Of a DNA stretch of 64,000 bases, positions 17,770-25,717 are shown piece by piece; positions within the stretch are counted from its first letter, which is position 1; the number at the start of each line of letters is the position of its first letter. Position numbers and translations under genes: made by a program. The notes below the pieces were generated by a model. That model ran no database searches, was not told the origin of the DNA, and saw only the letters and a list, made by a program, of their open reading frames with translations. The stretch comes from Chloroflexota bacterium (GTDB lineage: Bacteria; Chloroflexota; Anaerolineae; Aggregatilineales; Phototrophicaceae): NCBI GenBank assembly GCA_016223085.1, contig JACRPS010000003.1, forward strand, positions 685,666 through 749,665, given 5' to 3'.

Positions 17770-18717
17770 GAACGTTCCCGCCACCGTGCGCCACGTCCCG
17801 CTGTTGGGATTGCCCGCGTCATAAATCAGTATCAGAATTTCGCCCCGCTGCGGCAGCGCGATCATCTGCCCGCGCTCGAACGCCTGCGCGGCAGACGAAC
17901 CACCCTGCTCGTTGTCCCGCGCCCAGCCCAGGCCACCGCGTACCTCCGGGAACGTCCGCCACACCTTGCCGAAGCCGCGCACCGGCTCGATCAGTCCCGG
18001 TGGCGGTTGTTCGCCCCCGCTGGCCGGGTCGGTGCCGGCATTGTACGTATCGTCGTACCGCTGGAAGCGTCCGCCGCTGAACAGCGCGTAAATCGAAGGT
18101 GGCGCGCCCTGCGTCCACACCATCACGCCGCGCTCGTAATTCTGCGACGCGCTGCTGACCGTCGCCGTGATCGGCGCTTGTCCCAGCGGCGTCGGGCAGC
18201 CGATTTGCTGCACCAGCGTCGGGTCGCTGGCGAACACCACGCCAAAGCCACCCGGCGGCGGAAAAGCACATCCGGTTGTGGCGACGGTCACGCCGGGCAG
18301 CGCGCCCGCTGCCGTCGGCGCGGCGGTCGGCATGGGAATGACCGTCGCAAATGCGGCGGTCAGCGCCAGCGCCAGCAGCCCTTCGTTATCGGCGGTCGGC
18401 GCAGGGGTATCCGTCGGCAAAGGGGTATTGCTGGCGGTTGGTGTCGGCGTATCCGTGATCGTCGCGCTCGGCGTGACCGTCACAGTCGGCGTCTCGGTCG
18501 GCGCAGCGGTGGCCGTTGCTGTCGGTGTCGCACTCGGCGTAACCGATGTCAGCGTAACCGTCGCGGTCAGCGTTGGCAGCGCTGCCACCGTCGGCAAACC
18601 TAGCACTTCTGGCGTCGGCTGCCCGCTGCACGCGGCCAGCGCCAGAAGAATTACCAAAACTATCATGCGGTACATAGGCTTCTTTGTTTGGCGGGGAGTG
18701 GGGAAAATCGCGGTCAT
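17767..18717 (-). CDS. Lipoprotein with Thr-rich linker and GFGKVW module
   Basis: A 316-residue exported lipoprotein. The signal peptide MIVLVILLALAAC ends in a lipobox (LAAC, Cys at residue 30 from the ATG at 18717). Residues about 45-115 are a Thr/Pro/Ala-rich linker with TPTATATA-like repeats. The C-terminal half is one module like those in the gene at 1-909 (YERGVMVW, IYALFSGG, VRGFGKVWR, GGLGWA). It probably displays this module outside the membrane. The start at 18717 has a GAGGG site; ATG 18675 is possible. Function unknown. Confidence 0.8.
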   Translation of the reverse strand: MTAIFPTPRQTKKPMYRMIVLVILLALAACSGQPTPEVLGLPTVAALPTLTATVTLTSVTPSATPTATATAAPTETPTVTVTPSATITDTPTPTASNTPLPTDTPAPTADNEGLLALALTAAFATVIPMPTAAPTAAGALPGVTVATTGCAFPPPGGFGVVFASDPTLVQQIGCPTPLGQAPITATVSSASQNYERGVMVWTQGAPPSIYALFSGGRFQRYDDTYNAGTDPASGGEQPPPGLIEPVRGFGKVWRTFPEVRGGLGWARDNEQGGSSAAQAFERGQMIALPQRGEILILIYDAGNPNSGTWRTVAGTF

Positions 18718-18754
18718 GTGAAAATGCCCTCACAATTCCCCACGCCCGCATGGT

Positions 18755-18783
18755 GTAGGGACATGCCGGCGGCATGTCCCTAC
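18755..18783. repeat. GTAGGG-armed palindrome
   Basis: Arms GTAGGGACATGCC and GGCATGTCCCTAC, located between the divergent lipoprotein and phosphoesterase genes. Confidence 0.7.
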
Positions 18784-18848
18784 CAGGACGTGCCTGTTAT
18801 TATATAGCTATTACGGTCTGTGCCACACCCGATAAGGAACAAAGTCCC

Positions 18849-19640
18849 ATGCCCGAACCCCTGCTCCGCTTCGTTCACATCAGCGATACGCACATCAGCC
18901 CCGACCCCAACTACACCGCCTACGGCCTGCCGTTTACGGTGCAGGAGGCGGCGCGGGCGCTGGTGCGCGAGCTACAAGACCTGCCCTTCGCGCCGGATTT
19001 TGTGCTGCACACCGGCGACGTGGTCTACGACCCCGACCCCGATGCCTACGCCGCCGCCCGCGATATCCTGTCCGGCATCCCCTATCCGGTCTACTATGTC
19101 ACCGGCAACCACGACGAACCTGCCGCGCTCCAGCGTTTCCTGCTAGGCAGCAGCGACATTCTTGCCCCGTTTGATTACACGGTTGACCTGAACGGCGCGC
19201 AGTTGGTTGTTGTGGATAGCAACGGCCCGGCGCAGTTCCCGGCGGGGTTTGTCACGCAGCCGCAGCTTAATTGGCTGGAACGCCTGTGCGCTGCGCCGGA
19301 TGATCGCCCGCTGGTCGTCGCAGTACACCATAACGTCCTGCCGGTTGGCGTCCCCTGGTTAGACGATTACATGCGCATGACCAATGGCGAGGATTTCCAT
19401 GTTGCGCTGCTGCCCGCCCGCCACCGCCTGCGCGGGGTGTTCTTCGGCCACGTCCACCAGAACTTCACGTTAGTCCGCGACGGCATCCTGTACAGCAGCG
19501 TGCTCAGTTCGTGGGCGCAGCTTCACGGCTGGCCGGGACAGACAGACACCATCGTGGATGAGGGTGCGCAGCCCGGCTTCAACGTTGTCACCCTCGCCCA
19601 TGACCAGACCTACATCCGCCACCATCGGTTTACCGTGTGA
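18849..19640 (+). CDS. Calcineurin-like metallophosphoesterase
   Basis: A 263-residue soluble phosphoesterase with all family motifs in order: HISDTHIS, HTGDVVYD, VTGNHDEP, VAVHHNVLP and FGHVHQN. These supply the His, Asp and Asn ligands of the di-metal centre. The length and motif spacing fit the CpdA/Icc-like group that hydrolyses cyclic nucleotides or other phosphodiesters; the substrate is not determined. ATG 18849 has AAGGA upstream, and an upstream in-frame start at 18774 would translate a repeat. The first TIR gene follows 61 bases later, possibly in the same transcript. Confidence 0.88.
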   Translation: MPEPLLRFVHISDTHISPDPNYTAYGLPFTVQEAARALVRELQDLPFAPDFVLHTGDVVYDPDPDAYAAARDILSGIPYPVYYVTGNHDEPAALQRFLLGSSDILAPFDYTVDLNGAQLVVVDSNGPAQFPAGFVTQPQLNWLERLCAAPDDRPLVVAVHHNVLPVGVPWLDDYMRMTNGEDFHVALLPARHRLRGVFFGHVHQNFTLVRDGILYSSVLSSWAQLHGWPGQTDTIVDEGAQPGFNVVTLAHDQTYIRHHRFTV

Positions 19641-19701
19641 GGGTGTTGCTGTTCAGGTTGGAGATGTGCCATACTGTGAGCGCGTTCACGGGGAGTATCC
19701 C

Positions 19702-21078
19702 ATGCTGCGGATTTTTATCTCCTATCGCCGGGACGACAGCCGCGCCATCGCCGGGCGTATTTATGACCGTCTGGTGGAAACCTTTGGCCGGGAGAATGTC
19801 TTTAAGGATGTAGACCGCATCCCGCCGGGTTCGACCTTTGCCGAGGTTCTGGAGCACGAACTCGACCAATCTGATGTGGCGCTGCTGATTATCGGCAAAC
19901 GCTGGGCATCCATCACCGATCAGGCTGGCCTGCGCCGCCTGGACGATGCCCAGGATTTTGTGCGGCTGGAAGCGGAACGGGCGCTGGCGCGTCCTGATCT
20001 CCTCGTGATCCCGATTCTGGTGGATGATGCCGCGGTTCCTACCCCGGCTGAACTTCCCGACTCGATGGACCGGCTGGCTTCCCTGCAAGCGGTTCCTGTC
20101 CGGCACGACCCGGATTTTCACCGCGATATGGACCGGCTGATCGAGTTTTTACGCGACTATGACCGCCAGCGAACCGCGCGCCGCGGGGCTGGCCCGCGCG
20201 TGCTGCTGCCGTTCGGGCTGGCAATCGTCGTTTTTAGCCTCATGCTGGTGGGCCTGGTGGCTTCCGGTGTGCTTCGCCCCCCGACCGTGACACCACCAGC
20301 GACCCTTGACCCGTACTATGTCGCGTTGACTCTGGCCGCTGGAGGCATTGGCGGCAATCCAAGCCCAACGCCCAACATGACCGGCACCATCGCCGCCATT
20401 ATGACCGGCTTTGTCACCGAAACCGCCGCCGCAGGAATACCGACGGCAACTTCCGCCACCCTTGAAGCGCTTCCCACCGAAGGGCTTACGCAGACAAGTG
20501 AAGCTGCTATAACTCCCGGTCCCACGCTGATCGCAACACCCACGCCGGCAACGCCCCTTGTGTCACTCGCCGGTGCGGCGACCATCGCGTTTATCAACGC
20601 CGAGTCAACGGCAGTTGCGCAGCAGTGTTCCCCGGCGGTCCGATCAGCCTTGATTGCCATCGGTGACGTGTGTAACGATACCCGCCGTAATCAGGTCTGC
20701 TATGGGGCTGGCACGATTAATGCCAACTTCCGCCGCGGGGCAAAAGCGGAGGATTTCGACCAACCGGGAGACATCATTGACATCGAAAACCTCAATTCCC
20801 TCGACTTGACTCCCCTTCGGGACGGCATCAGCGCCGCTGTCCTGCGGGTGGTGGCGAACGTGCCGAATGCGTTGCCCGGCGAAACGATCAGCTTCCTGCT
20901 TATCAGTTACCTGCGCCAGGATGGGCTTATCACCACTCCGGTACTGGAAACGGTGTACTTCACCTCTGGCGTTAGCGGCAGCGTCTGTCGGGAAGCGCCA
21001 TCGAACCTGTTTATTATCAGCCCAGAAGGCGAGACCGTGCCGCTAGAAATACAGGGCGCAGAAGTCCAGATTGGTTAA
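19702..21078 (+). CDS. TIR-domain transmembrane protein
   Basis: A 458-residue protein. Residues 1-150 form a bacterial TIR domain: RIFISYRRDDS, VFKDVDRIPPGSTF, LLIIGKRW and DFVRLEAERAL, where Glu90 is in the position of the NADase catalytic Glu. One membrane span follows (residues about 168-191), then a Thr/Pro-rich linker (200-300) and a C-terminal extracytoplasmic domain with several Cys residues (QQCSPAVRS, DVCNDTRRNQVCYG, SVCREAP). The layout suggests an outside sensor coupled to a cytoplasmic TIR effector. The start at 19702 has a GGGAG site. A paralogue with a different ectodomain is at 23048. Confidence 0.85.
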   Translation: MLRIFISYRRDDSRAIAGRIYDRLVETFGRENVFKDVDRIPPGSTFAEVLEHELDQSDVALLIIGKRWASITDQAGLRRLDDAQDFVRLEAERALARPDLLVIPILVDDAAVPTPAELPDSMDRLASLQAVPVRHDPDFHRDMDRLIEFLRDYDRQRTARRGAGPRVLLPFGLAIVVFSLMLVGLVASGVLRPPTVTPPATLDPYYVALTLAAGGIGGNPSPTPNMTGTIAAIMTGFVTETAAAGIPTATSATLEALPTEGLTQTSEAAITPGPTLIATPTPATPLVSLAGAATIAFINAESTAVAQQCSPAVRSALIAIGDVCNDTRRNQVCYGAGTINANFRRGAKAEDFDQPGDIIDIENLNSLDLTPLRDGISAAVLRVVANVPNALPGETISFLLISYLRQDGLITTPVLETVYFTSGVSGSVCREAPSNLFIISPEGETVPLEIQGAEVQIG

Positions 21079-21435
21079 GTACCTATCCGTAAACCTCTTT
21101 TATCTGCCGGTAGGGGTATGCCGTGCCCCTACTAATGGATGACCGAAAACAGATTTCATGGAATGTAGGGGCGAACCGGCGGTTCGCCCCACGAAAAATC
21201 TATGTATCGGTTTTCATTTAACCATAAGATGTTGTTCGCCGCGTCAGCCAACCGTCATCCAGCCGTAGCCATCGCGTCTGGATAGGCGCAACGGATTTGC
21301 GGTATCCTCCTGTCGAGCCAGCCACCGCAAAATCAGTCGAATAGCCGCCATTGAATCCCCCCAACTGGTGGGTTGAACTGCGGCTGGGCTGAGGTAAGGT
21401 GGTAGGGATGGGTAAGATTGTAAGGAGTATGATGC
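21079..21435. repeat. Intergenic region with A/B composite
   Basis: 21083-21132 is a truncated family A element, and 21133-21232 is family B in reverse. 21233-21435 shows no clear gene. An AAGGAG ribosome site lies just before the WD40 gene. Confidence 0.55.
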
Positions 21436-22905
21436 ATGTTCAAACGATGGTTCTGGTTCGCTCTGGCGCTGACGCTGCTGGCGCTGCCCGTTTTGGCCCA
21501 CGCGCAGCAGCCCCCGCCCCAGGCGCAGCGGGCGCTTGATCTGCTCAACCAGCAGCTTGGAACGACGCTGACGCTGGATACGATTGATGCATGGAGCTGG
21601 TCGGAAGAGATGTTCAGCGACGCCAGCCTGGGCTGTCCGCAGCCGGGCCGGATGTACGCTCAGGTGGTCACGCGCGGTTATAGCTTCCTGTTCACGCACG
21701 AGGGCACGACTTACGACATCCGCAGCACGCAGGACGGCTCGAACATTTTCCTGTGCAGCAGCTATCCGGCTGAAGCAGCCACGCCGGAAGCCGCGCTGCC
21801 GGAAGCGACCGCCGCCCTCCCCGGCGCGGAAAGCACGGCGGAAGCCGCGCCCTTGACCAACACCCTGCCCGCCAGCGCCGGCCCGATCACCGCCAATAAC
21901 GCGGCGCAGGTGGAAGAACTGGCGCAGTTGAACGTCCCTACAGATCACACGGCGGTGATGGCCTGGTCGCCCAGCGGTGACATGATCGCCATCGCCGGGA
22001 GCGACGTGGAGGGCAGCGTGTGGCTGCTGCCGCTGAACGGCGACGAATCGCGGCGGTTTGCCGCCGGCCAGCCGGTGACCGCGCTTGCCCTGGCACGTTC
22101 GATCAACAACCTGGTCTTTATGGCGACCGGCAGCATCAACGGCGCGGTGCGTTTTGTGCAGGTGGAGCCGCTTGGCCTTGACCTGATCGAGATGGACACC
22201 ACCGAGGACGCGCAGAGTATCAACAGCATTGCCATCAGCCCCGATCTGCTGGTAGTGGCGACTGCCGTTGGTTCGGCCTCTGGCGGCAGCGACAATGCCG
22301 TTTACCTGTGGAATACCCGCACGGGCGCGCAGCTTGCCCGGCTGGAACACGGCGCGCCGGTGGGCGCGGTGGCGATCAGCCCCGATGGGCGGCTGCTGGC
22401 GACCGGCGACCAGTTGGGCACGGTGCGTGTCTGGCAGTTAACCACCTCGGCTACTGAGGAAAGTGTCGAGGTTGAGGCGGAAGTGGTGGCGACCTACACG
22501 GTGCAGACCGGCCTGATTCGTGATCTCGCCTTTAGCCCGGACAGCGCCAAACTGGCGGCAGGCAGCATGGACACCACTGCCGTGATCTGGACGCTGAATA
22601 TCGGCGGCGCGCCGATGGACGCGCCCGCGCCGCTGGTGCTGGAAAGCGGCACGGACGATGCCGTGCTGGCGCTGGCCTTCAGTCCCGCTGGCAGCGTCCT
22701 GGCGACCGCTGGCGGTGACCCGAACGCTGCCAGCGCCGATAACGCCGTTCGCCTGTGGGACACCGAGGCCGGCAACCTGCTGGCGACCCTGGCCGGCCAC
22801 ACGTCCACTGTTGGCAGCCTGGCCTTTAACCCGGCAGGCGACCTCCTCGCCTCTGCCGGCGACGACGGCACGCTGCGGCTGTGGGGCGTCCCCGGCGCAG
22901 GATAA
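21436..22905 (+). CDS. Secreted WD40-repeat protein
   Basis: A 489-residue exported protein. The Sec signal peptide runs FWFALALTLLALPVLAHA with cleavage likely after AHA (residue 23). Residues 24-115 form a small Cys-containing domain (DASLGCPQPGRMYAQ, IFLCSSYP), and residues about 165-489 form roughly seven WD40 blades (VMAWSPSGDMIAIAG, VAISPDGRLLATGD, LAFSPDSAKLAAGS, LAFNPAGDLLASAGDDG). It is a beta-propeller scaffold outside the cytoplasmic membrane. It lies between the two TIR receptors and could be a partner of their ectodomains; that is inference. Confidence 0.85.
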   Translation: MFKRWFWFALALTLLALPVLAHAQQPPPQAQRALDLLNQQLGTTLTLDTIDAWSWSEEMFSDASLGCPQPGRMYAQVVTRGYSFLFTHEGTTYDIRSTQDGSNIFLCSSYPAEAATPEAALPEATAALPGAESTAEAAPLTNTLPASAGPITANNAAQVEELAQLNVPTDHTAVMAWSPSGDMIAIAGSDVEGSVWLLPLNGDESRRFAAGQPVTALALARSINNLVFMATGSINGAVRFVQVEPLGLDLIEMDTTEDAQSINSIAISPDLLVVATAVGSASGGSDNAVYLWNTRTGAQLARLEHGAPVGAVAISPDGRLLATGDQLGTVRVWQLTTSATEESVEVEAEVVATYTVQTGLIRDLAFSPDSAKLAAGSMDTTAVIWTLNIGGAPMDAPAPLVLESGTDDAVLALAFSPAGSVLATAGGDPNAASADNAVRLWDTEAGNLLATLAGHTSTVGSLAFNPAGDLLASAGDDGTLRLWGVPGAG

Positions 22906-22915
22906 ATCAGCCTTC

Positions 22916-22942
22916 GTAGGGGCGAACCAGCGGTTCGCCCCC
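22916..22942. repeat. GTAGGG-type palindrome
   Basis: Arms GTAGGGGCGAACC and GGTTCGCCCCC (slightly decayed), 11 bases after the WD40 stop. It may act as a transcript end. Confidence 0.55.
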
Positions 22943-23047
22943 TTCAACTTTTCCTGCTGCTCACCCCTTATTTTTTGGCGGATTTTTGGCGCTTACGGCA
23001 TACTTGATTATGGGGACGCCACTATGCTCCCGTAACAGGGTAGCCGT

Positions 23048-24916
23048 ATGCCACGTATCTTCATCTCCTATCGCCGAGCCGACAGCCAGCCGATTACTGA
23101 CCGTATATATGATTACTTGGTAAGCGTTTACGGCGAAGATAGCATCTTTAAAGATGTGGACAACATCGCATTAGGTAAAAACTTCCGCGCAGTGATTGAG
23201 CGAGAAGTTATTTCTAGTGAAGTAATGCTGGTGATTATTGGTCCCGCTTGGCTCAACATTACAGACAAAAACGGCAGTAGACGGTTGCTTGACCCGTCGG
23301 ACTTTGTGCGCATTGAGGTTGAGACGGCACTTCGGCAGGGTGTGATGGTAATCCCGGTGCTGGTCAATGGCGCTACTATGCCCGGTTCCGATGAACTTCC
23401 TCCCAGCCTTTACAACCTGACGTATCTAAATGCAGCGACAGTACGCAACGACCCTGATTTTCAACACGATATGTTGAGATTGGTGCGCGAGTTGCGACGG
23501 CAGTTTCCCCAGCCTGATGAACCTGTGTCAGAACCTCAGCCCCGAGTTATTCCTCGACGTGGTTTACTTGTATTTGGTGTAATAGCGTTACTGCTTGTGC
23601 TGGTGATAGCATTTTTGCTCGCAAATGGTACACTCCGTTTGATACCGCAGTCCCCAACTCTTGACTCACCACAAGCAACCGCAATCAGCCGCATCACTCA
23701 ACAGTACGAAGCGCAGATCGCAGTCGTACAAACTGAAATCGCTGGCACAGAAACCGCCGTCCAGGCAACCACTATCGCTGCCTACACCGATACGCCCACC
23801 CCGACAACAGCGCCGACTGAAACGCCCATACCAACCGATACCCTGACGCCTTCCGTCACGCCGACACCTTCAGACACACCAACGCTACCTTGGGACGCGA
23901 CACAGACTGCCCTTGCAATCGCTTTAGCCAATGCACAGGCAACAATTAACGCGCGCGGAACACTAGACACAGAAGCAACGAACAGCTACTTACAAACGAT
24001 CAACGCTCCAACCAACACGCCGCAACCGTCCAATACACCTACTCCAACAGATACGCCAACACCACTCCCCACGCCAACGCCTGAACCTACCGATACACCT
24101 TCACGGACACCGACACCCAGCCGCACCCCAACACGTACCCCGACGCCAACACCGACCGTGAACCGCGCTGCCACCGACCGCGCCCAAGCCACCGCCAACG
24201 CCGCCGAGACACAAGCCTTTCTCGACGCCCGCGCGACGGTGAACGCTCGTGCAACCGCAAATCAGGCAGCTACGGTCGCCCATGCACCCACAAAGGTGCC
24301 GACACGAACGCCATCACCTACTCCAATCGTTGTAATTGCTATGGTCGATGTCTCGGCTGCCAATTTAAGGGCAGGGCCGAACAAAGCCTATTTGACTATT
24401 GCAACAGCACCACAAGGCCAAAGATTAGAAGTTTTTGCTCAGTCAGTTGATCCGAATGATCCGTGGTATTTAATTAAAGTTTCTAATGAGGTGTTTGCCT
24501 GGATTTCCTCGGAGACAGTAACATTGTCCCCTACAAATCCCCCACTGATGACCGCTATACAGGTCAACGCAAAAATGGGCTGGCAATCAACAGGTATAAA
24601 TATGGATGAAGGAGACAAAATAGAAATCAGATATTTAGGTGGTCTATGGCGACCTGGAATTGATATTCCTCTTCATAGTCCTGAAGGTGGTTTATCTTTC
24701 ACATGTAGAACCATGGGCTGCATCGAACCCTTGCCAGGACATCCCAAAGGCGGATTAGTCGGACGTATAGGCGCATTAGACACTCCATTTTGGGTGGGAA
24801 GCTGGAAATATCTAACGGCACATAAGGAGGGCGTCCTCGAGTTACGCATGAATGATGGTGATGCAGGTTTATGGGATAATGAAGGATTCGTCATTATGAC
24901 AATAAGATTCCGTTAG
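23048..24916 (+). CDS. TIR-transmembrane receptor with SH3-like and LecA-like lectin domains
   Basis: A 622-residue protein. Residues 1-150 are a TIR domain close to that at 19702 (RIFISYRRADS, IFKDVDNIALG, Glu90 in DFVRIEVETAL). A membrane span is at about 172-192. Residues about 240-428 are long Thr/Pro repeats (TPTPTDTPT type) with Ala-rich interruptions. Residues about 429-501 look like a bacterial SH3 domain (SAANLRAGPNKAYLTI, WYLIKV). Residues about 502-622 match the PA-IL/LecA-type jelly roll: VNAKMGWQSTGINM, GDKIEIRYLGGLW, LRMNDGDAGLWDN with candidate Ca ligands. The 3' third is visibly less GC-rich than its neighbours, suggesting recent domain gain. Confidence 0.85.
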   Translation: MPRIFISYRRADSQPITDRIYDYLVSVYGEDSIFKDVDNIALGKNFRAVIEREVISSEVMLVIIGPAWLNITDKNGSRRLLDPSDFVRIEVETALRQGVMVIPVLVNGATMPGSDELPPSLYNLTYLNAATVRNDPDFQHDMLRLVRELRRQFPQPDEPVSEPQPRVIPRRGLLVFGVIALLLVLVIAFLLANGTLRLIPQSPTLDSPQATAISRITQQYEAQIAVVQTEIAGTETAVQATTIAAYTDTPTPTTAPTETPIPTDTLTPSVTPTPSDTPTLPWDATQTALAIALANAQATINARGTLDTEATNSYLQTINAPTNTPQPSNTPTPTDTPTPLPTPTPEPTDTPSRTPTPSRTPTRTPTPTPTVNRAATDRAQATANAAETQAFLDARATVNARATANQAATVAHAPTKVPTRTPSPTPIVVIAMVDVSAANLRAGPNKAYLTIATAPQGQRLEVFAQSVDPNDPWYLIKVSNEVFAWISSETVTLSPTNPPLMTAIQVNAKMGWQSTGINMDEGDKIEIRYLGGLWRPGIDIPLHSPEGGLSFTCRTMGCIEPLPGHPKGGLVGRIGALDTPFWVGSWKYLTAHKEGVLELRMNDGDAGLWDNEGFVIMTIRFR

Positions 24917-24948
24917 TCTTTTCACTTTGTTCCGCTTGTCTCAAAATA

Positions 24949-25000
24949 GTGAACAAATGTTCACCCTTTTCCCCAAAATCCCATACACTTATTGTATGGG
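24949..25000 (+). terminator. Double stem-loop after TIR-lectin gene
   Basis: A perfect 16-base palindrome GTGAACAAATGTTCAC (24949-24964), then a hairpin CCCATACA-CTTAT-TGTATGGG (24980-25000). They lie 33 bases after the stop. The second looks like a terminator with a weak T-tract; the first could equally be an operator. Confidence 0.45.
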
Positions 25001-25049
25001 CATTCACTTTTGCTTTTCCACCTTGACCTCATCCCTCGTACCTCATCCC

Positions 25050-25109
25050 TTTTGCAGCGAACTCGGCAATCTCAGCGGCAGCGCACCCCCTCCCGCCGCC
25101 GCTGCAAAA
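25050..25109. repeat. Inverted repeat upstream of 83-residue gene
   Basis: Ten-base arms TTTTGCAGCG (25050-25059) and CGCTGCAAAA (25100-25109) enclose 40 bases, just upstream of the extended -10 promoter at 25118. Confidence 0.5.
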
Positions 25110-25117
25110 CTCGCGCA

Positions 25118-25126
25118 TGGTATAAT
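25118..25126 (+). promoter_or_regulatory. Extended -10 promoter (TGGTATAAT)
   Basis: A perfect TATAAT with a TGn extension and no obvious -35. It places the transcript start at about 25133, so translation of the next gene must begin after that, at GTG 25155. Confidence 0.6.
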
Positions 25127-25154
25127 GGCGTTAAATCAGGCAAGAGATGGAACG

Positions 25155-25406
25155 GTGATAACGACAAATTTTGTGCCTGCACGGGAAGAATTTATGGACT
25201 TGGTGATTGAGAAGGTAACACCCCAGGTGATTGTTGAGTTTGAGGCGTCGGATACCGAGAAAGCATTCATTCACGAACTTTTCTACCGACAAAGCGCCGG
25301 TACGCTAACGCCCGAAGAAGCGGAATATCTCGATCAAGTTGTTGAGTTTGAAATGCTGATGGCTCGCCTCCAGGCAAAAGCCTTCAAAGCTCTCAAAGAA
25401 ATATGA
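25155..25406 (+). CDS. 83-residue HNH-associated small protein, copy 1
   Basis: An acidic, helical 83-residue protein with the pattern VEKxTPQ-x-I-x2-F near residue 20 and LTPEEAEYLDQ near residue 52, ending in LQAKAFKAL. It has the same length as the next gene (25466-25717) and aligns to it without gaps at about one third identity by eye, which supports GTG 25155 over ATG 25125 (the latter lies inside the -10 box). I know this family from cyanobacteria and Chloroflexota as a small gene directly before an HNH endonuclease. Its function is unknown; this copy has no nuclease of its own. Confidence 0.65.
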   Translation: MITTNFVPAREEFMDLVIEKVTPQVIVEFEASDTEKAFIHELFYRQSAGTLTPEEAEYLDQVVEFEMLMARLQAKAFKALKEI

Positions 25407-25465
25407 GCATTCCTTCAAAATCAAGGCGCTGAAAGTGTTGCATTAGCAAGGGACGAGGTTGAACA

Positions 25466-25717
25466 ATGGCGAGCACGCAGTTATTACCAGCTTACGACAC
25501 ATTCTTGAGTTTTCTCGTTGAGAAAGCCACACCACAGGAGATTCTTGCTTTCCAACTGCCAGAGGATGTGCAAGATCACATTGACGACCTGCTCGACCGG
25601 CATAGCGAGAATGAACTCACAATAGAAGAAGCTGCTGAATTACAGCAAATTCTTCAATTGGATCGGTTTGTGTCGCTATTAAAAGCGAAGGCTGCTTACA
25701 TGTTGAGTAAACCGTGA
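25466..25717 (+). CDS. 83-residue HNH-associated small protein, copy 2
   Basis: A paralogue of the preceding gene: FLVEKATPQEILAFQLPED, then DLLDRHSENELTIEEAAEL and LLKAKAAYML. It is predicted all-helical, acidic and cytoplasmic, with no membrane segment. Its TGA overlaps the GTG of the HNH gene (GTGA at 25714-25717), so the two are translationally coupled. By analogy with coupled nuclease modules it may bind or restrain the HNH protein, but that is only inference. Codon use is less GC-biased than in flanking genes. Confidence 0.75.
   Translation: MASTQLLPAYDTFLSFLVEKATPQEILAFQLPEDVQDHIDDLLDRHSENELTIEEAAELQQILQLDRFVSLLKAKAAYMLSKP

Noticed and set aside
21241-21435. Remnant of a transposase C-terminus on the minus strand
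   Set aside because: The end of the antisense frame (RRDGYGWMTVG) looked gene-like, but no transposase motif or inverted repeat supports it.
21244-22350. 368-codon open frame on the minus strand opposite the WD40 gene
   Set aside because: It is antisense to a well-supported secreted WD40 protein. Its translation is low-complexity, rich in Arg, Gly and Gln, with no motif, and it arises from GC-rich codon bias.
23800-24180. Tandem DNA repeat or minisatellite
   Set aside because: The period comes from Thr/Pro codons (ACACC, ACGCC) in the linker of the TIR-lectin protein. It is coding and in frame.
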